Shown here one piece after another: positions 16,503 to 25,054 of a stretch of 47,314 nucleotides of DNA. This DNA comes from Coriobacteriia bacterium (GTDB lineage: Bacteria; Actinomycetota; Coriobacteriia; Anaerosomatales; SLCP01), in contig SKMN01000010.1 of assembly GCA_007121015.1 (NCBI GenBank), positions 1 through 47,314 of the forward strand, in the 5' to 3' direction. The notes beneath the pieces were generated by a model that saw only the letters and a list, made by a program, of their open reading frames with translations, was not told the DNA's origin and did not search any database. The translations under genes and the position numbers were made by a program. The number at the start of each line of letters is the position of its first letter. Positions within the stretch are counted from its first letter, which is position 1.

Positions 16503-16889
16503 TCACCGTTGGGCCATGCCCGCCTGCTCGATCCCGGCGGGGACCAGCAGTACCTCCCCTGCGAGAATCCGTCCGACGGCGCGGTCGTTGATGGCAAGTA
16601 TCCATTCCACGTTCTGGGCTGTCGTGAGTCCCGGGGTGGGATGTGCGCGCGCAAGCGACCAGACCGTATCGCCGCTTCCGACATGGACGGCGCGTGTCTG
16701 CTCGGAAGACGTCTCTGTGGCGGGGAGGGCCCACGTGAGCGCGGCGAACGCCAACAGGAGTGCGATGAGGCCTATAGCGGCCCATTCGTACCACGCGGCG
16801 CCGCGTGTACGGAGAGCGCGCCGGTATGGAGCGGCCTCGCGCCGCCGACCCCCCTGAAGTGTCGAGCCGGTCGATGCTGTCAGGTACAT
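16503..16889 (-). CDS. LysM membrane protein, probable SOS-induced cell-division inhibitor (YneA/Rv2719c type)
   Basis: A 128-residue protein with a basic cytoplasmic N-terminus, one membrane segment (about residues 33-56) and an extracytoplasmic LysM peptidoglycan-binding domain (about 67-117, VGSGDTVWSLARAH ... LAGEVLLVPAG). Size, topology and position divergent from lexA match YneA of Bacillus and Rv2719c/ChiZ of Mycobacterium, which halt division during DNA damage; the latter also sits between nrdR and lexA. Three SOS boxes lie in the shared upstream region. GAAGGAG precedes ATG 16889 at ideal spacing. Domain call firm; function inferred from context. Confidence 0.8.
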   Translation of the reverse strand: MYLTASTGSTLQGGRRREAAPYRRALRTRGAAWYEWAAIGLIALLLAFAALTWALPATETSSEQTRAVHVGSGDTVWSLARAHPTPGLTTAQNVEWILAINDRAVGRILAGEVLLVPAGIEQAGMAQR

Positions 16890-16965
16890 GACGCTCCTTC
16901 CGCAGTCACACTGTTCGGTGTCTCGGTCGTCACCCTACCGGCGGGTTCTGACATCGGCCGAAAAA

Positions 16966-16979
16966 CGAACGTATGTTCG
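16966..16979. promoter_or_regulatory. SOS box 1 (LexA operator)
   Basis: CGAACGTATGTTCG fits the Gram-positive/actinobacterial LexA consensus CGAACRNRYGTTYG perfectly. It is closest to the LysM gene and probably controls it. Confidence 0.9.
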
Positions 16980-16994
16980 TGTGAGATCTTACAC

Positions 16995-17008
16995 CGAACA
17001 CACGTTCG
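16995..17008. promoter_or_regulatory. SOS box 2 (LexA operator)
   Basis: CGAACACACGTTCG fits the LexA consensus perfectly and is identical to the box in front of recA in this window. Its centre is 29 bp from box 1 and lies between the divergent genes. Confidence 0.9.
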
Positions 17009-17035
17009 TTCGCAAGTGTGGCGTATTCCAGTGGA

Positions 17036-17049
17036 CGAACGCATGTTTG
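17036..17049. promoter_or_regulatory. SOS box 3 (LexA operator)
   Basis: CGAACGCATGTTTG fits the LexA consensus perfectly and overlaps the predicted -35 of lexA, so it should mediate LexA autorepression. A further near-match, CGAACATGCTTTCG (17082-17095), breaks the GTT and is doubtful. Confidence 0.88.
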
Positions 17050-17076
17050 CCACCCACGATCGGAGTGCGCTAGACT
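17047..17076 (+). promoter_or_regulatory. lexA promoter
   Basis: TTGCCA (17047-17052), an 18-bp spacer and TAGACT (17071-17076) form a plausible promoter about 37 nt upstream of the lexA ATG. The -35 shares bases with SOS box 3. Confidence 0.6.
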
Positions 17077-17113
17077 CTGGGCGAACATGCTTTCGGTCAC
17101 GAAGGGGGACCCG

Positions 17114-17740
17114 ATGCCCTACACGCGCGAGCTAACCGACAGGCAGCGGCAGATCCTGGACTTCATCAAGTCCGAGATCCACCGCCGCGGGTTCCCGCCC
17201 TCCGTGCGCGAGATCGGTGACGCGGTGGGGCTCTCTTCCTCTTCTACCGTCCATTCGCACCTTGCCGCGCTCGAGGGGAAGGGTTTCATCCGCCGCGACC
17301 CTTCGAAGCCGCGCGCTCTGGAGGTGTTCGACTATCGCGACGCGGATCGGGCGGTCGACTACGGACAGGCTAGAGCGGTGCCACTCGTGGGTCAGGTGGC
17401 CGCTGGCTCCCCCATCCTTGCCGCCGAGAACATCGAAGCGACCCTCACCCTTCCCGCCGAGATGGCTGATGAGTCCACCTTCGTCCTCAGAGTCCGCGGT
17501 GACTCGATGATCGACGCGGGGATCCTCGACGGCGACTACGTCGTCGTGCGCCAGCAGTCGACCGCCGAGAACGGGGATGTCGTGGTCGCTATGCTCGATG
17601 ACGAGGCCACCGTCAAGCGGTTCTTCAGGGAGGCCGACACGATACGGCTCCAGCCTGAGAACAGCGCGCTCGAACCCACTTTCACGCGAGACGTGACGGT
17701 GCTCGGCAAGGTCATGGCGCTCTTCAGGCGTATCGTCTAG
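17114..17740 (+). CDS. lexA: LexA repressor
   Basis: The SOS-response repressor and self-cleaving protease, 208 residues. An N-terminal winged helix (about 1-68, [24 protein letters not shown]) binds SOS boxes. The cleavage site is Ala97-Gly98 in VGQVAAGSP. The catalytic pair is Ser131 ([10 protein letters not shown]) and Lys168 (ATVKRF). I start at ATG 17114 with GAAGGGGGA 4 nt before it; an ATG at 17018 would run through the promoter and operator. It is the only gene right of the dif site on the + strand. RecA, its co-protease, lies at 30039-31070. Confidence 0.97.
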   Translation: MPYTRELTDRQRQILDFIKSEIHRRGFPPSVREIGDAVGLSSSSTVHSHLAALEGKGFIRRDPSKPRALEVFDYRDADRAVDYGQARAVPLVGQVAAGSPILAAENIEATLTLPAEMADESTFVLRVRGDSMIDAGILDGDYVVVRQQSTAENGDVVVAMLDDEATVKRFFREADTIRLQPENSALEPTFTRDVTVLGKVMALFRRIV

Positions 17741-17758
17741 GCGGGCGCCGCGCCCGCC
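17740..17758. terminator. Hairpin between convergent lexA and hflX
   Basis: GGCGGGCG and CGCCCGCC form a perfect 8-bp stem with a 3-nt CCG loop. It fills the whole 19-bp gap between the lexA and hflX stop codons. It lacks a clear U-tract but is placed to end both transcripts. Confidence 0.65.
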
Positions 17759-17759
17759 G

Positions 17760-19094
17760 TCATTCCTCCCCGGCCGGGGTGCCGGGGGCGCTCGACGAAG
17801 GAGCGGTCTCGAACTCGCTCAATCGGCTGGCGACCTCCGACGACGCCTGCACGACGAGGCGGGTCCCCTCCCCGGTGTGGTGCTCGCTGACCACATGCGC
17901 GCGCTCGTGCGCCAGTTGTACGAGGTCGCCGCGAGTGTAGGGCACGAGAGCAGTGAGCGTGCGTCCCCCCCGCGTCGCCTCGCGCGAGAGGCGTTCGAGC
18001 AATGTTTCGACGCCCTCGCCCGTGAGCGCGGAGACGAATACCGCGTCCGGGTGGCGGGCGGCAAGCCGGTCGCGTTCCTCGGACTCGAGCGCATCCACCT
18101 TGTTGAAGACGAGGAGTGAGGGCAGGCCCGTTGCGCCGACCTCTTCGAGAACGAGGTCGACAGCCGACATCTGCGGGTGGGCAAGCGGGTGGCTCGCGTC
18201 GACGACGTGGAGCAGGAGGTCGGCACCTGTGACCTCGGCGAGCGTGGACTTGAATGCCTCTACCAGTCCGTGCGGCAGCTTGTTGATGAAGCCGACGGTG
18301 TCGGTGAGGGTGACCTCGCGGCCGTCACCGAGGACGAGCCGGCGGGTGGTCGAATCGAGCGTTGCGAAGAGCATGTCGTAGGAGAGCGCGTCGGCCCCGG
18401 TCAGCGTGTTGAGCAGCGTCGACTTGCCGGCATTGGTATAGCCGACGAGGGCGACACGGAACACTCCACTCTGAGCGCGTGACTTGCGTTGCGTCTCACG
18501 TGCCGAGGCCACGTCGGCAAGCTCGCGCTTGAGGTCCGCGATCCGTCGTCTCGCGAGCCTGCGGTCGGTCTCGAGCTGTGACTCTCCCGCCCCGAACCGG
18601 GCTCCCCTGCCGCCGCCGAGGCGCTCGCGCTCGAGATGTCCCCACAGGCCGCGCAAGCGTGGTAGCAGGTACTCGAGTTGAGCAAGCTCGACCTGGAGTT
18701 TACCTTCACGGCTGACCGCGTGCATCGCGAAGATGTCGAGGATGAGGGTCGTGCGGTCCATGATCCGGACCTTCGGGATCATGGACTCGAGGTTCGCCTG
18801 TTGCCGGGGGCTGAGGTCGTCGTCGAACACGACGATCGACGCTTCGGTCTCTGCGGCACGCGCGGCGATCTCCTCGGCCTTGCCCGATCCGATGAACGTG
18901 CGCGGGTTGACCTTGTCGAGACGCTGTGTGGCTACGGCGACGGGTTCGATGTCTGCGGTCCGCGCGAGCAGCTTGAGCTCCGCGAGGGAGTCTTCGAGGG
19001 GCCACTCGCCCGGTCCCCGATCGACCCCGACGAGCACGGCGCGGGGCCGGGAGTCATCGCGCTCCCACTCCGGCGGCCTGTTGCGTCCGCTCAT
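17760..19094 (-). CDS. hflX: Ribosome-associated GTPase HflX
   Basis: A 444-residue GTPase that binds the 50S subunit and splits or rescues stalled ribosomes under stress. An N-terminal HflX domain (about 17-205, with NPRTFIGSGKAEEI and GGRGARFGAGESQLETDRR) precedes the G domain: G1 GYTNAGKST (218-226), G3 DTVGF, G4 NKVD and G5 SALTG. A Ser/Pro-rich C-terminal tail is non-conserved. It is the last gene of the long miaB-miaA-dapF-dapL run, 13 nt after dapL, and converges on lexA. The linkage of hflX to miaA and lexA is common in Gram-positive genomes. Confidence 0.95.
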   Translation of the reverse strand: MSGRNRPPEWERDDSRPRAVLVGVDRGPGEWPLEDSLAELKLLARTADIEPVAVATQRLDKVNPRTFIGSGKAEEIAARAAETEASIVVFDDDLSPRQQANLESMIPKVRIMDRTTLILDIFAMHAVSREGKLQVELAQLEYLLPRLRGLWGHLERERLGGGRGARFGAGESQLETDRRLARRRIADLKRELADVASARETQRKSRAQSGVFRVALVGYTNAGKSTLLNTLTGADALSYDMLFATLDSTTRRLVLGDGREVTLTDTVGFINKLPHGLVEAFKSTLAEVTGADLLLHVVDASHPLAHPQMSAVDLVLEEVGATGLPSLLVFNKVDALESEERDRLAARHPDAVFVSALTGEGVETLLERLSREATRGGRTLTALVPYTRGDLVQLAHERAHVVSEHHTGEGTRLVVQASSEVASRLSEFETAPSSSAPGTPAGEE

Positions 19095-19107
19095 CGCGAC
19101 ACCTCTC

Positions 19108-20277
19108 TCAGAGGGTGGCCTCGATCCGCGCGATAGCCTCTTCGAGACGGTCGTCGGGTGTCGAGAGCGAGATGCGGACGTAGCCCTCCCCGCTCGGACC
19201 GTAGGCGTTACCGGGAGCGACGATCACGTTGGCTTCCTCGAGGACCTTCTCGGCGAACCCTGCCGACGTGTGTCCATCGGGCACGCGGGCCCATACGTAG
19301 ATGGTTCCCTTGGGCACCGCGGCGTGCAGTCCGATCTTGGCGAGCGCGGAGATCACGAGGTCGCGTCGGCGCTGGTAGAGTGCGGAGAGCTCGACGACGT
19401 CGTCCTGCGGGCCGAGGATCGCTTCGATAGCCGCGTCCTGGACCGCGGTGAACACACCGGAGTCGATGTTGGACTTGACGGTGCCGAGAGCTTTGATCGC
19501 GCTGGCGTTGCCTGCAGCGAAGGCCACCCGCCAGCCGGTCATGTTGTACGACTTAGAACAGCTGAACAGCTCGATGGCGACGTCCTTGGCACCGGGTCGC
19601 TCGAGGAAGCTCGGCGGACGGTATCCGTCGAAGCCGATCTCGGAGTAGGCGTTATCGTGGATGATGAGCAGGTCGTGCTCGCGTGCGAACGCGATCGCCC
19701 GATCGAAGTATTCGTCGTTCGCGATGGCCGAGGTGGGGTTGTTGGGGTACGAGAGGAACATCATCTTCGCCCGCGCGAGCACGTCGGCCGGGGTGGACTC
19801 GAAATCAGCGAGGAAGCCGTTCTCCTCGGTCATCGGCATGAAGTGGCTCTCGCCGCCTGCGAGGATGCCGCCGGTGTGGTAGACGGGGTAGCCGCAACCG
19901 GGCACGAGCGTGACGTCGCCGGGGTCGACGTACGCGAGGAAGATGTGGGCGATACCCTCTTTGCTGCCGATGAGGGCCACGACCTCGTCGTCCGGGTTGA
20001 CGTCGACGCCGAAGCGCCGATCCATCCACTCGGCGCACGCGTCGCGGTACCGCTTCGCGCCGAAGTAGCTCGGGTACTGGTGGTTGGACGGGTCCTTGAT
20101 CGCGTCAGCCATGGCGTCGACGATCCGGTCGGGGGTCGGCATGTCGGGATCGCCGATGCCCAGTGAGATGACGTCGATGCCCTGCGCCTGTTTCGCCTCC
20201 TTCTTGCGGTCGATCTCGGCGAACAGGTACGGAGGCAGGTTGGCGATGCGCTGCGCGGTTCTCACTTGTTCGTCCAT
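19108..20277 (-). CDS. dapL: LL-diaminopimelate aminotransferase
   Basis: A PLP-dependent class I/II aminotransferase, 389 residues, that makes LL-diaminopimelate directly from tetrahydrodipicolinate and glutamate, bypassing the succinylase or acetylase branch. Visible motifs are GIGDPDMPTP, YPNNPTSA, DNAYSEI and SCSKSYNMTGWR with the PLP lysine, then the substrate-binding Arg in GYVRISLS. A generic aspartate or aromatic aminotransferase is the alternative. dapF immediately upstream, and lysC, dapA and dapB elsewhere in the window, favour DapL. The start ATG 20277 follows a 133-nt gap after dapF. Confidence 0.85.
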   Translation of the reverse strand: MDEQVRTAQRIANLPPYLFAEIDRKKEAKQAQGIDVISLGIGDPDMPTPDRIVDAMADAIKDPSNHQYPSYFGAKRYRDACAEWMDRRFGVDVNPDDEVVALIGSKEGIAHIFLAYVDPGDVTLVPGCGYPVYHTGGILAGGESHFMPMTEENGFLADFESTPADVLARAKMMFLSYPNNPTSAIANDEYFDRAIAFAREHDLLIIHDNAYSEIGFDGYRPPSFLERPGAKDVAIELFSCSKSYNMTGWRVAFAAGNASAIKALGTVKSNIDSGVFTAVQDAAIEAILGPQDDVVELSALYQRRRDLVISALAKIGLHAAVPKGTIYVWARVPDGHTSAGFAEKVLEEANVIVAPGNAYGPSGEGYVRISLSTPDDRLEEAIARIEATL

Positions 20278-20303
20278 CCCCTTCGGATCGGTGACGTGCG
20301 GTC

Positions 20304-20330
20304 GGTGCGCCCGGGTCGTCGGGTCGCACC
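20304..20330 (-). other. Stem-loop in the dapF-dapL gap
   Basis: GGTGCG/CGCACC plus CCCG/CGGG stack into a 10-bp stem with one bulged base and a 6-nt loop, 27 nt upstream of the dapL start. No T-tract follows. It could be an mRNA processing or partial termination structure. I see no lysine-riboswitch or T-box pattern here. A TAACAT hexamer at 20349-20344 (- strand) is a weak -10 candidate for dapL. Confidence 0.4.
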
Positions 20331-20410
20331 GGGCCGTTTGGACATGTTAACAGAGTGCCGACGGGTTCGTGCAGCGGCCACGACGGCGGTGCCGACATCG
20401 TGTGCGGCGG

Positions 20411-21280
20411 TTATGTGGCGGGCTCCTCTTCGATGGTAACGGTGCCCCGGAACACCTCGGCGGCCGGTCCGGTCATGTAGACGTGTCCATCGGTCTCGAG
20501 GCGTATGTGCAACTCGCCGCCGGGAAGCTCGACGGTCGCCTCGCGGCCGATGCGGCATTCGAGCACCGCTGCCATGAGGGTAGCGCACGCGCCGGTCCCG
20601 CACGCGAGCGTCTCGCCCACCCCGCGTTCCCAGACGCGGAGACGGATGTGGTCGCTTGGCAGCAGTTGGGCGAACTCGACGTTCGTCTTGGCCGGGAAGG
20701 CCTCGTGGGTCTCGATGAGGGGGCCGAGGAACTCGACGGGGGCCGTCTCGACGTCGTCGACCCAGATGACCGCGTGAGGGTTCCCCATCGACACCGCTGT
20801 GACCTCGAACGTTCCGAGTTCTGTCTCGAGCGGGTGCTGCAGCACCTGGTCGCCTTCGATGGTGGTCGGGATCCGCGAGGACTCGAGTATCGGTTCGCCC
20901 ATGTCCACGGTGGCGGTCTCCATCGTGCCGTCAGCGGCGCGCTCGACGCGCAGCGGCCGTACTCCACCCAAGGTCTCGACGCGGATCTCATCGGCACTCT
21001 CGGGAACGAGGCCGTGGTCGACGAGGTACTTCGCGAAGCACCGGACGCCGTTGCCACACATCTCGGCGGTAGTGCCGTCTGCGTTGTAATAGAGCATGAA
21101 GTAGTCGGCATCGGGAATGGATGCGGGGCGCACGAGGATGAGTCCGTCGCCGCCGATGCCGAAGTTGCGGTCGCAGAAGTAGGCCACGGCCTCGGGTGCG
21201 AGGTCGAGGGAATCGTCGAGGTCCTCGATTACGATGAAGTCGTTACCGAGGCCGTGCATCTTTGTGAACTCGAGGGTCAC
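20411..21280 (-). CDS. dapF: Diaminopimelate epimerase
   Basis: Converts LL- to meso-diaminopimelate, the direct precursor of lysine and of the peptidoglycan cross-link, by a two-cysteine mechanism. 289 residues. Cys75 is in EMCGNGVRC and Cys227 in ACGTGACAT, and FTKMHGLGNDF opens the protein. GTG 21280 is chosen because it overlaps the miaA stop as GTGA and the family starts at this residue; the open frame upstream is shadow. It follows miaA and precedes dapL. Confidence 0.96.
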   Translation of the reverse strand: MTLEFTKMHGLGNDFIVIEDLDDSLDLAPEAVAYFCDRNFGIGGDGLILVRPASIPDADYFMLYYNADGTTAEMCGNGVRCFAKYLVDHGLVPESADEIRVETLGGVRPLRVERAADGTMETATVDMGEPILESSRIPTTIEGDQVLQHPLETELGTFEVTAVSMGNPHAVIWVDDVETAPVEFLGPLIETHEAFPAKTNVEFAQLLPSDHIRLRVWERGVGETLACGTGACATLMAAVLECRIGREATVELPGGELHIRLETDGHVYMTGPAAEVFRGTVTIEEEPAT

Positions 21281-22296
21281 GTGGCGCCCTTTCTCTCGGC
21301 GGCCGACCCACCTGGATCGTCGAGGTCTCCGAGGCGGGCCGCGGGTGTGTCGGATTCTAGCAGGTCGAGGATGGCGCGGGTACCGTCTTCGGCCGAAGTA
21401 CCGGTGACGTCGACCCACCTGATTCGCGGGTCCGCTCGCAACCAGGTGAGCTGACGTTTGGCGTAACGCCGGGTGGCCTGCTTGATAGCGGCGACGGCTT
21501 CGGGCAGCGGAGCGTCCTCCTCGAGCACCGGAACGAGTTCTTTGTACCCGATCGCCTGCGTCGCGGTGAGCCCGGACCGGTATCCGGCAGCGAGGAGGGC
21601 TTCGACCTCGCCGAGGAGCCCCGCGGCGATCATGGCGTCGACCCGGTCCTCGATCCGCCGATACAGGACTTCACGGTCGACGTGCAGGCCGACGAAGACC
21701 GTGTCGTACACGCTCCGCCGCCGGGAGAACCCCGATGCCTGAGCTGCGTACGACACACCTTCCGCGGCCATCTCGAGCGCGCGTATCGTTCGGCGGGTGT
21801 TGTTGGGGTGGATAAGGGCGGCGGATTCGGGGTCGATCGTCCGGAGGCGGTCGTGCATGACCTGTGCCCCGACCTCATCGGCCAGCCGTTCGAGCTCTGT
21901 CCTGGCGGGACTCGTCTGCTCGCCGCGCGGGAACGACCAGTCGTCGAGTGCGGCACGCACGTACATCCCCGTGCCACCCGCAACGATCGGGACTCGTCCA
22001 CGGCCCGCGATATCCGCTATCGCTTCGCGCGCGGCGCGCTGGTAGAGCGCGGCGGAGAAGGGCTCGCCGGGGTCTGCCAGGTCGATACAGTGGTACGGTA
22101 TGCGGCGTTCGGAGGGAGGCGGTTTCGCGGTGCCGATATCCATGCCGCGGTAGACCTGCATCGAGTCGGCCGAGACGATCTCTCCGCCGAGACGGAGCGC
22201 GAGTTCCTCGGCTACCGTCGTCTTACCCGATGCTGTCGGGCCGAGGACGGCGATCACGCGCCACGTCGGCTCGACGCGGTCGCTGCCGCTACACAT
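21277..22296 (-). CDS. miaA: tRNA dimethylallyltransferase
   Basis: Adds a dimethylallyl group to N6 of A37 in tRNAs reading U-starting codons. 339 residues. The P-loop is GPTASGKT, then SADSMQVYRGMDIGTAKP, VAGGTGMYVRA, and the C-terminal YAKRQLTWLR RNA-binding segment. The product is the substrate of MiaB, encoded two genes upstream. It overlaps the AMMECR1-fusion end by 8 bp and dapF by 4 bp. The extra C-terminal Asp/Gly/Ala-rich tail after ILDLLESD is not conserved. Confidence 0.96.
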   Translation of the reverse strand: MCSGSDRVEPTWRVIAVLGPTASGKTTVAEELALRLGGEIVSADSMQVYRGMDIGTAKPPPSERRIPYHCIDLADPGEPFSAALYQRAAREAIADIAGRGRVPIVAGGTGMYVRAALDDWSFPRGEQTSPARTELERLADEVGAQVMHDRLRTIDPESAALIHPNNTRRTIRALEMAAEGVSYAAQASGFSRRRSVYDTVFVGLHVDREVLYRRIEDRVDAMIAAGLLGEVEALLAAGYRSGLTATQAIGYKELVPVLEEDAPLPEAVAAIKQATRRYAKRQLTWLRADPRIRWVDVTGTSAEDGTRAILDLLESDTPAARLGDLDDPGGSAAERKGAT

Positions 22297-23665
22297 ACCG
22301 GTCCACTGTGAAGCGGTGGCATTCGACGGGCTCGTGAGACCCGATACCCGCCTTGCGACGGGCTATCTCGAGTTGGCGCTCTGGGGTGTCCACGCCCTCG
22401 AGATCGGGCAGGAGGAGCCCTTGGCGGGTACCGCACACGACGATGACCCCGTGACATGCCGGGTCGAGGTCGGCCTCGGTACACTGCTCTGGTGGGTTGA
22501 GGACGTCGACCTTGATCTCGAGACGGTCGAGTTCTTCGGGGTCTAGACGCGCGAAGCGGGGGTCGGCCGTCGCAGCCTGGATGGCGTTCCTGACGACCTC
22601 TGCAGCCAGCGAGCCGGTTGTGGGCACGATCGTGCCGATGCAGCCCCTGAGCGCTCCGTCGAGGTAGAGCGTGACGAAGGCACCGGCCCGCTCGGGCAGC
22701 GAGGTGTCGGTGAGGCGCGGTGGGTCGATGTGCTCGCCCCGGCGGACATGCGCATCGATCGCGGCGCGCGCGAGCGAGACGATCTCGTGTTCCGCTCCCC
22801 CCGCGCGCCCGCCTTTCGAACCGCGTGCCGGGGTCTCCAGGTCGAGTGCGGCGAACGTCTGGCTGTCGGCGGCGAGGGCGGTAAGGTATCCCACGCCCCA
22901 CGGCGCCTCGTACGCGAGGACGCGGGTGCGCACGTCGTCCAGGGCACCGGAAAGAGTGACGAACGATCTCAGACCGCACTCCCCCGCAAGATCTGCGAGC
23001 GTCTCGTCGATCGAGGCGAGTCCGTCGAGGTCGCCATTCACGACGAGTTCGACGACGAGCTCGTCGAAGCGTTCCGCACCGGGCGCGAACCCGGCCGGCG
23101 CGTCGGGTGAGAGGCGGTGGCTCAGGTCTCCGCTCGCTACGAACGCGATCCGGCGGTCGAGGGTGGCCGCCACACGTGTGACCATACGTCCGACGCTGCG
23201 GTGGGCCGACATATCGAGTCCGGAAGGTGACAGGTTCACGATGGGCCGGCGTCCAGCAGCATCGAGGAAGCTCATCGGTACGACTACCCCGTGATCGAGC
23301 AGGCCCGAGCCGAGCCGGGGCACCGTCCTCCGGTCGATGGTGGAGATGCCCGCTCCTTCGAGCGAGGCGATGAGCGACGTGGCGAACGCGGTATCACCGG
23401 TGTACTCGACCGTCGTCCCGGGCGCCCCGAAACGGCCGAGGTCGCCTTGGTAACGCTCGGCGGTGTCGATGACGAACGCGTCGCGGACGCCGGGGCTGTG
23501 AGGAGACATCACGACCAGGGTGTCGGGATCGAAGCGCGCGAGCGCATCGGCGGCCTCGGCCATGGCGTCGGCTGACCGGCGCGTCATGGCAGCGTCACGG
23601 CCACCGACCGCATCGACCATGATCGGCGGGTGGGGCGCTATGATGCCCAGGACCCCGTTAGCCAT
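22289..23665 (-). CDS. LigB/MEMO-like domain fused to AMMECR1 (AmmeMemoRadiSam proteins B+A)
   Basis: A 458-residue two-domain protein. The N-terminal half (about 1-265) is a LigB/MEMO-family metal-site fold (APHPPI at His12, MSPHSPGVRD, LDHGVVVPMSF, ASGDLSHRL). The C-terminal half (about 275-458) is an AMMECR1 domain with its hallmark LRGCIGT. In many prokaryotes the two are linked to a radical SAM protein (AmrS), which is not in this window. The reaction is not established. ATG 23665 has GGAGGAGG before it; the longer frame to 23734 would overlap miaB. It is coupled to miaA by overlap, which may or may not mean a tRNA link. Confidence 0.88.
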   Translation of the reverse strand: MANGVLGIIAPHPPIMVDAVGGRDAAMTRRSADAMAEAADALARFDPDTLVVMSPHSPGVRDAFVIDTAERYQGDLGRFGAPGTTVEYTGDTAFATSLIASLEGAGISTIDRRTVPRLGSGLLDHGVVVPMSFLDAAGRRPIVNLSPSGLDMSAHRSVGRMVTRVAATLDRRIAFVASGDLSHRLSPDAPAGFAPGAERFDELVVELVVNGDLDGLASIDETLADLAGECGLRSFVTLSGALDDVRTRVLAYEAPWGVGYLTALAADSQTFAALDLETPARGSKGGRAGGAEHEIVSLARAAIDAHVRRGEHIDPPRLTDTSLPERAGAFVTLYLDGALRGCIGTIVPTTGSLAAEVVRNAIQAATADPRFARLDPEELDRLEIKVDVLNPPEQCTEADLDPACHGVIVVCGTRQGLLLPDLEGVDTPERQLEIARRKAGIGSHEPVECHRFTVDRYV

Positions 23666-23697
23666 GGCTGACCTCCTCCGGCGCGACTCAGGGACAG

Positions 23698-25029
23698 CTA
23701 CGCTCCAGAGACTATGTACCCGCCCAGGAACCACGTCTGAGCCTCGTCGATGTGGACGCGGAAGAAGCGTCCGGCGAACTCGCTCTCATCGGCGCCCTCC
23801 GGCAAAGCGACGTGGACGACCTTGTTGCCCGACGTCCGTCCCGCGAGCATCGTCTCGTCGCGCTTCGAGACCCCCTCGAACAGGACGTCCTGGACCGAGC
23901 CGAGCAGTGCGGCGTTCTTGGAGACGACCGAGCGTTGCACCGCGTCGACGAGCGCGTCGAACCGTTCCTGGGCGACCTCACGGGGGACCGTGTCGGGGAG
24001 CGAGGCGGCAGGGGTCTCGGCGCGCGGCGAGAAGATGAAGGTGAAGGCCTGGTCGAATCGCGCGCGGGCTACGACTTCCATGGTCTCGGCGAAGTCGGCG
24101 TCGGTCTCGCCAGGGTAGCCGACGATGATGTCTGTCGACAGCGCGATTCCGGGTATCGCGGTGTAGAGGCGTTCGACGAGTCCGAGGTAGTGCTCCTTGG
24201 TGTACCGTCGGTTCATTGCGGCGAGCACCTGGTCGGAGCCGGATTGGACGGGCAGGTGCAGGTAGCGGGCGACCTGAGACGTCTCGGCCATCGCCGCGAT
24301 CGTCGCGTCCGAGAGGTCCTTGGGGTGGCTCGTGGCGAACGAGACGCGACCCAGTCCTGTCGAGGCGACCGCCCGGAGGACCTCGGCGAAGCGGGGCTGT
24401 CCGTAGAGGTCACGTCCGTAGGAGTTGACGTTCTGGCCGAGGAGGGTGACCGAGACCACGCCGTCGGTGACGAGCCGCTCGCACTCGGAGACGATCTCTT
24501 CGAAGGCGCGCGACCGCTCCCTTCCCCGGACGTGCGGCACGATACAGTAGCTACAGAAGTTGTCGCACCCGACGGTGATCGGAACCCATGCGTGCCATGG
24601 GTGCTCTCGCTCGAGCGGCAGGTCGAACGTCGACCCGTCGCCGGCGTTCAGCGTCTCGGCGACGGGTCGTCTCGCCTCGCGCGCGGAATCGAGCAGCGCG
24701 GGGAGACGCGCGATGTTGTGGGTGCCGAACACGACGTCCACGTGCCGGAGCTCGTCGAGGAGTGCAGCCCCATCGCGCTGCCCGATGCATCCGCCCACTG
24801 CGATGAGCTGGCCGGGGCGGGCCGCTTTGATGCTCTTGAGGGACGCGACCTGGCCGAGGAGCCTCACGTCGGCGTTCTCCCTGACGCAGCACGTCATGAA
24901 GATGACGGCATCGGCGTCAGCGGGCTCTTCGACCAGTGTCAGGCCAGCCGAGAGGAGCATGCCGGAGACACGCTCCGAGTCGTGTTTGTTCATCTGGCAC
25001 CCGAAGGTGCGCACGAGGAAGGTCTTCAT
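23698..25029 (-). CDS. miaB: tRNA-2-methylthio-N6-dimethylallyladenosine synthase
   Basis: A radical SAM methylthiotransferase completing ms2i6A37 on tRNA. About 443 residues. The UPF0004 domain holds three cluster cysteines (TFGCQMN, TCCVREN, VGGCIGQ), the radical SAM core has CDNFCSYC, and a C-terminal TRAM domain runs from about residue 378. YLHLPVQSGSD and STDIIVGYPGET are MiaB-typical and distinguish it from the RimO paralogue at 33592-34878. ATG 25029 is preferred over GTG 25038; no clear Shine-Dalgarno is seen for either. Confidence 0.95.
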   Translation of the reverse strand: MKTFLVRTFGCQMNKHDSERVSGMLLSAGLTLVEEPADADAVIFMTCCVRENADVRLLGQVASLKSIKAARPGQLIAVGGCIGQRDGAALLDELRHVDVVFGTHNIARLPALLDSAREARRPVAETLNAGDGSTFDLPLEREHPWHAWVPITVGCDNFCSYCIVPHVRGRERSRAFEEIVSECERLVTDGVVSVTLLGQNVNSYGRDLYGQPRFAEVLRAVASTGLGRVSFATSHPKDLSDATIAAMAETSQVARYLHLPVQSGSDQVLAAMNRRYTKEHYLGLVERLYTAIPGIALSTDIIVGYPGETDADFAETMEVVARARFDQAFTFIFSPRAETPAASLPDTVPREVAQERFDALVDAVQRSVVSKNAALLGSVQDVLFEGVSKRDETMLAGRTSGNKVVHVALPEGADESEFAGRFFRVHIDEAQTWFLGGYIVSGA

Positions 25030-25054
25030 GGCCGGCACAGTGTAGCACGCCTCT

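Noticed and set aside
17082-17095. Fourth SOS box just upstream of lexA
   Set aside because: CGAACATGCTTTCG breaks the invariant GTT of the right half, so I did not count it as an operator.
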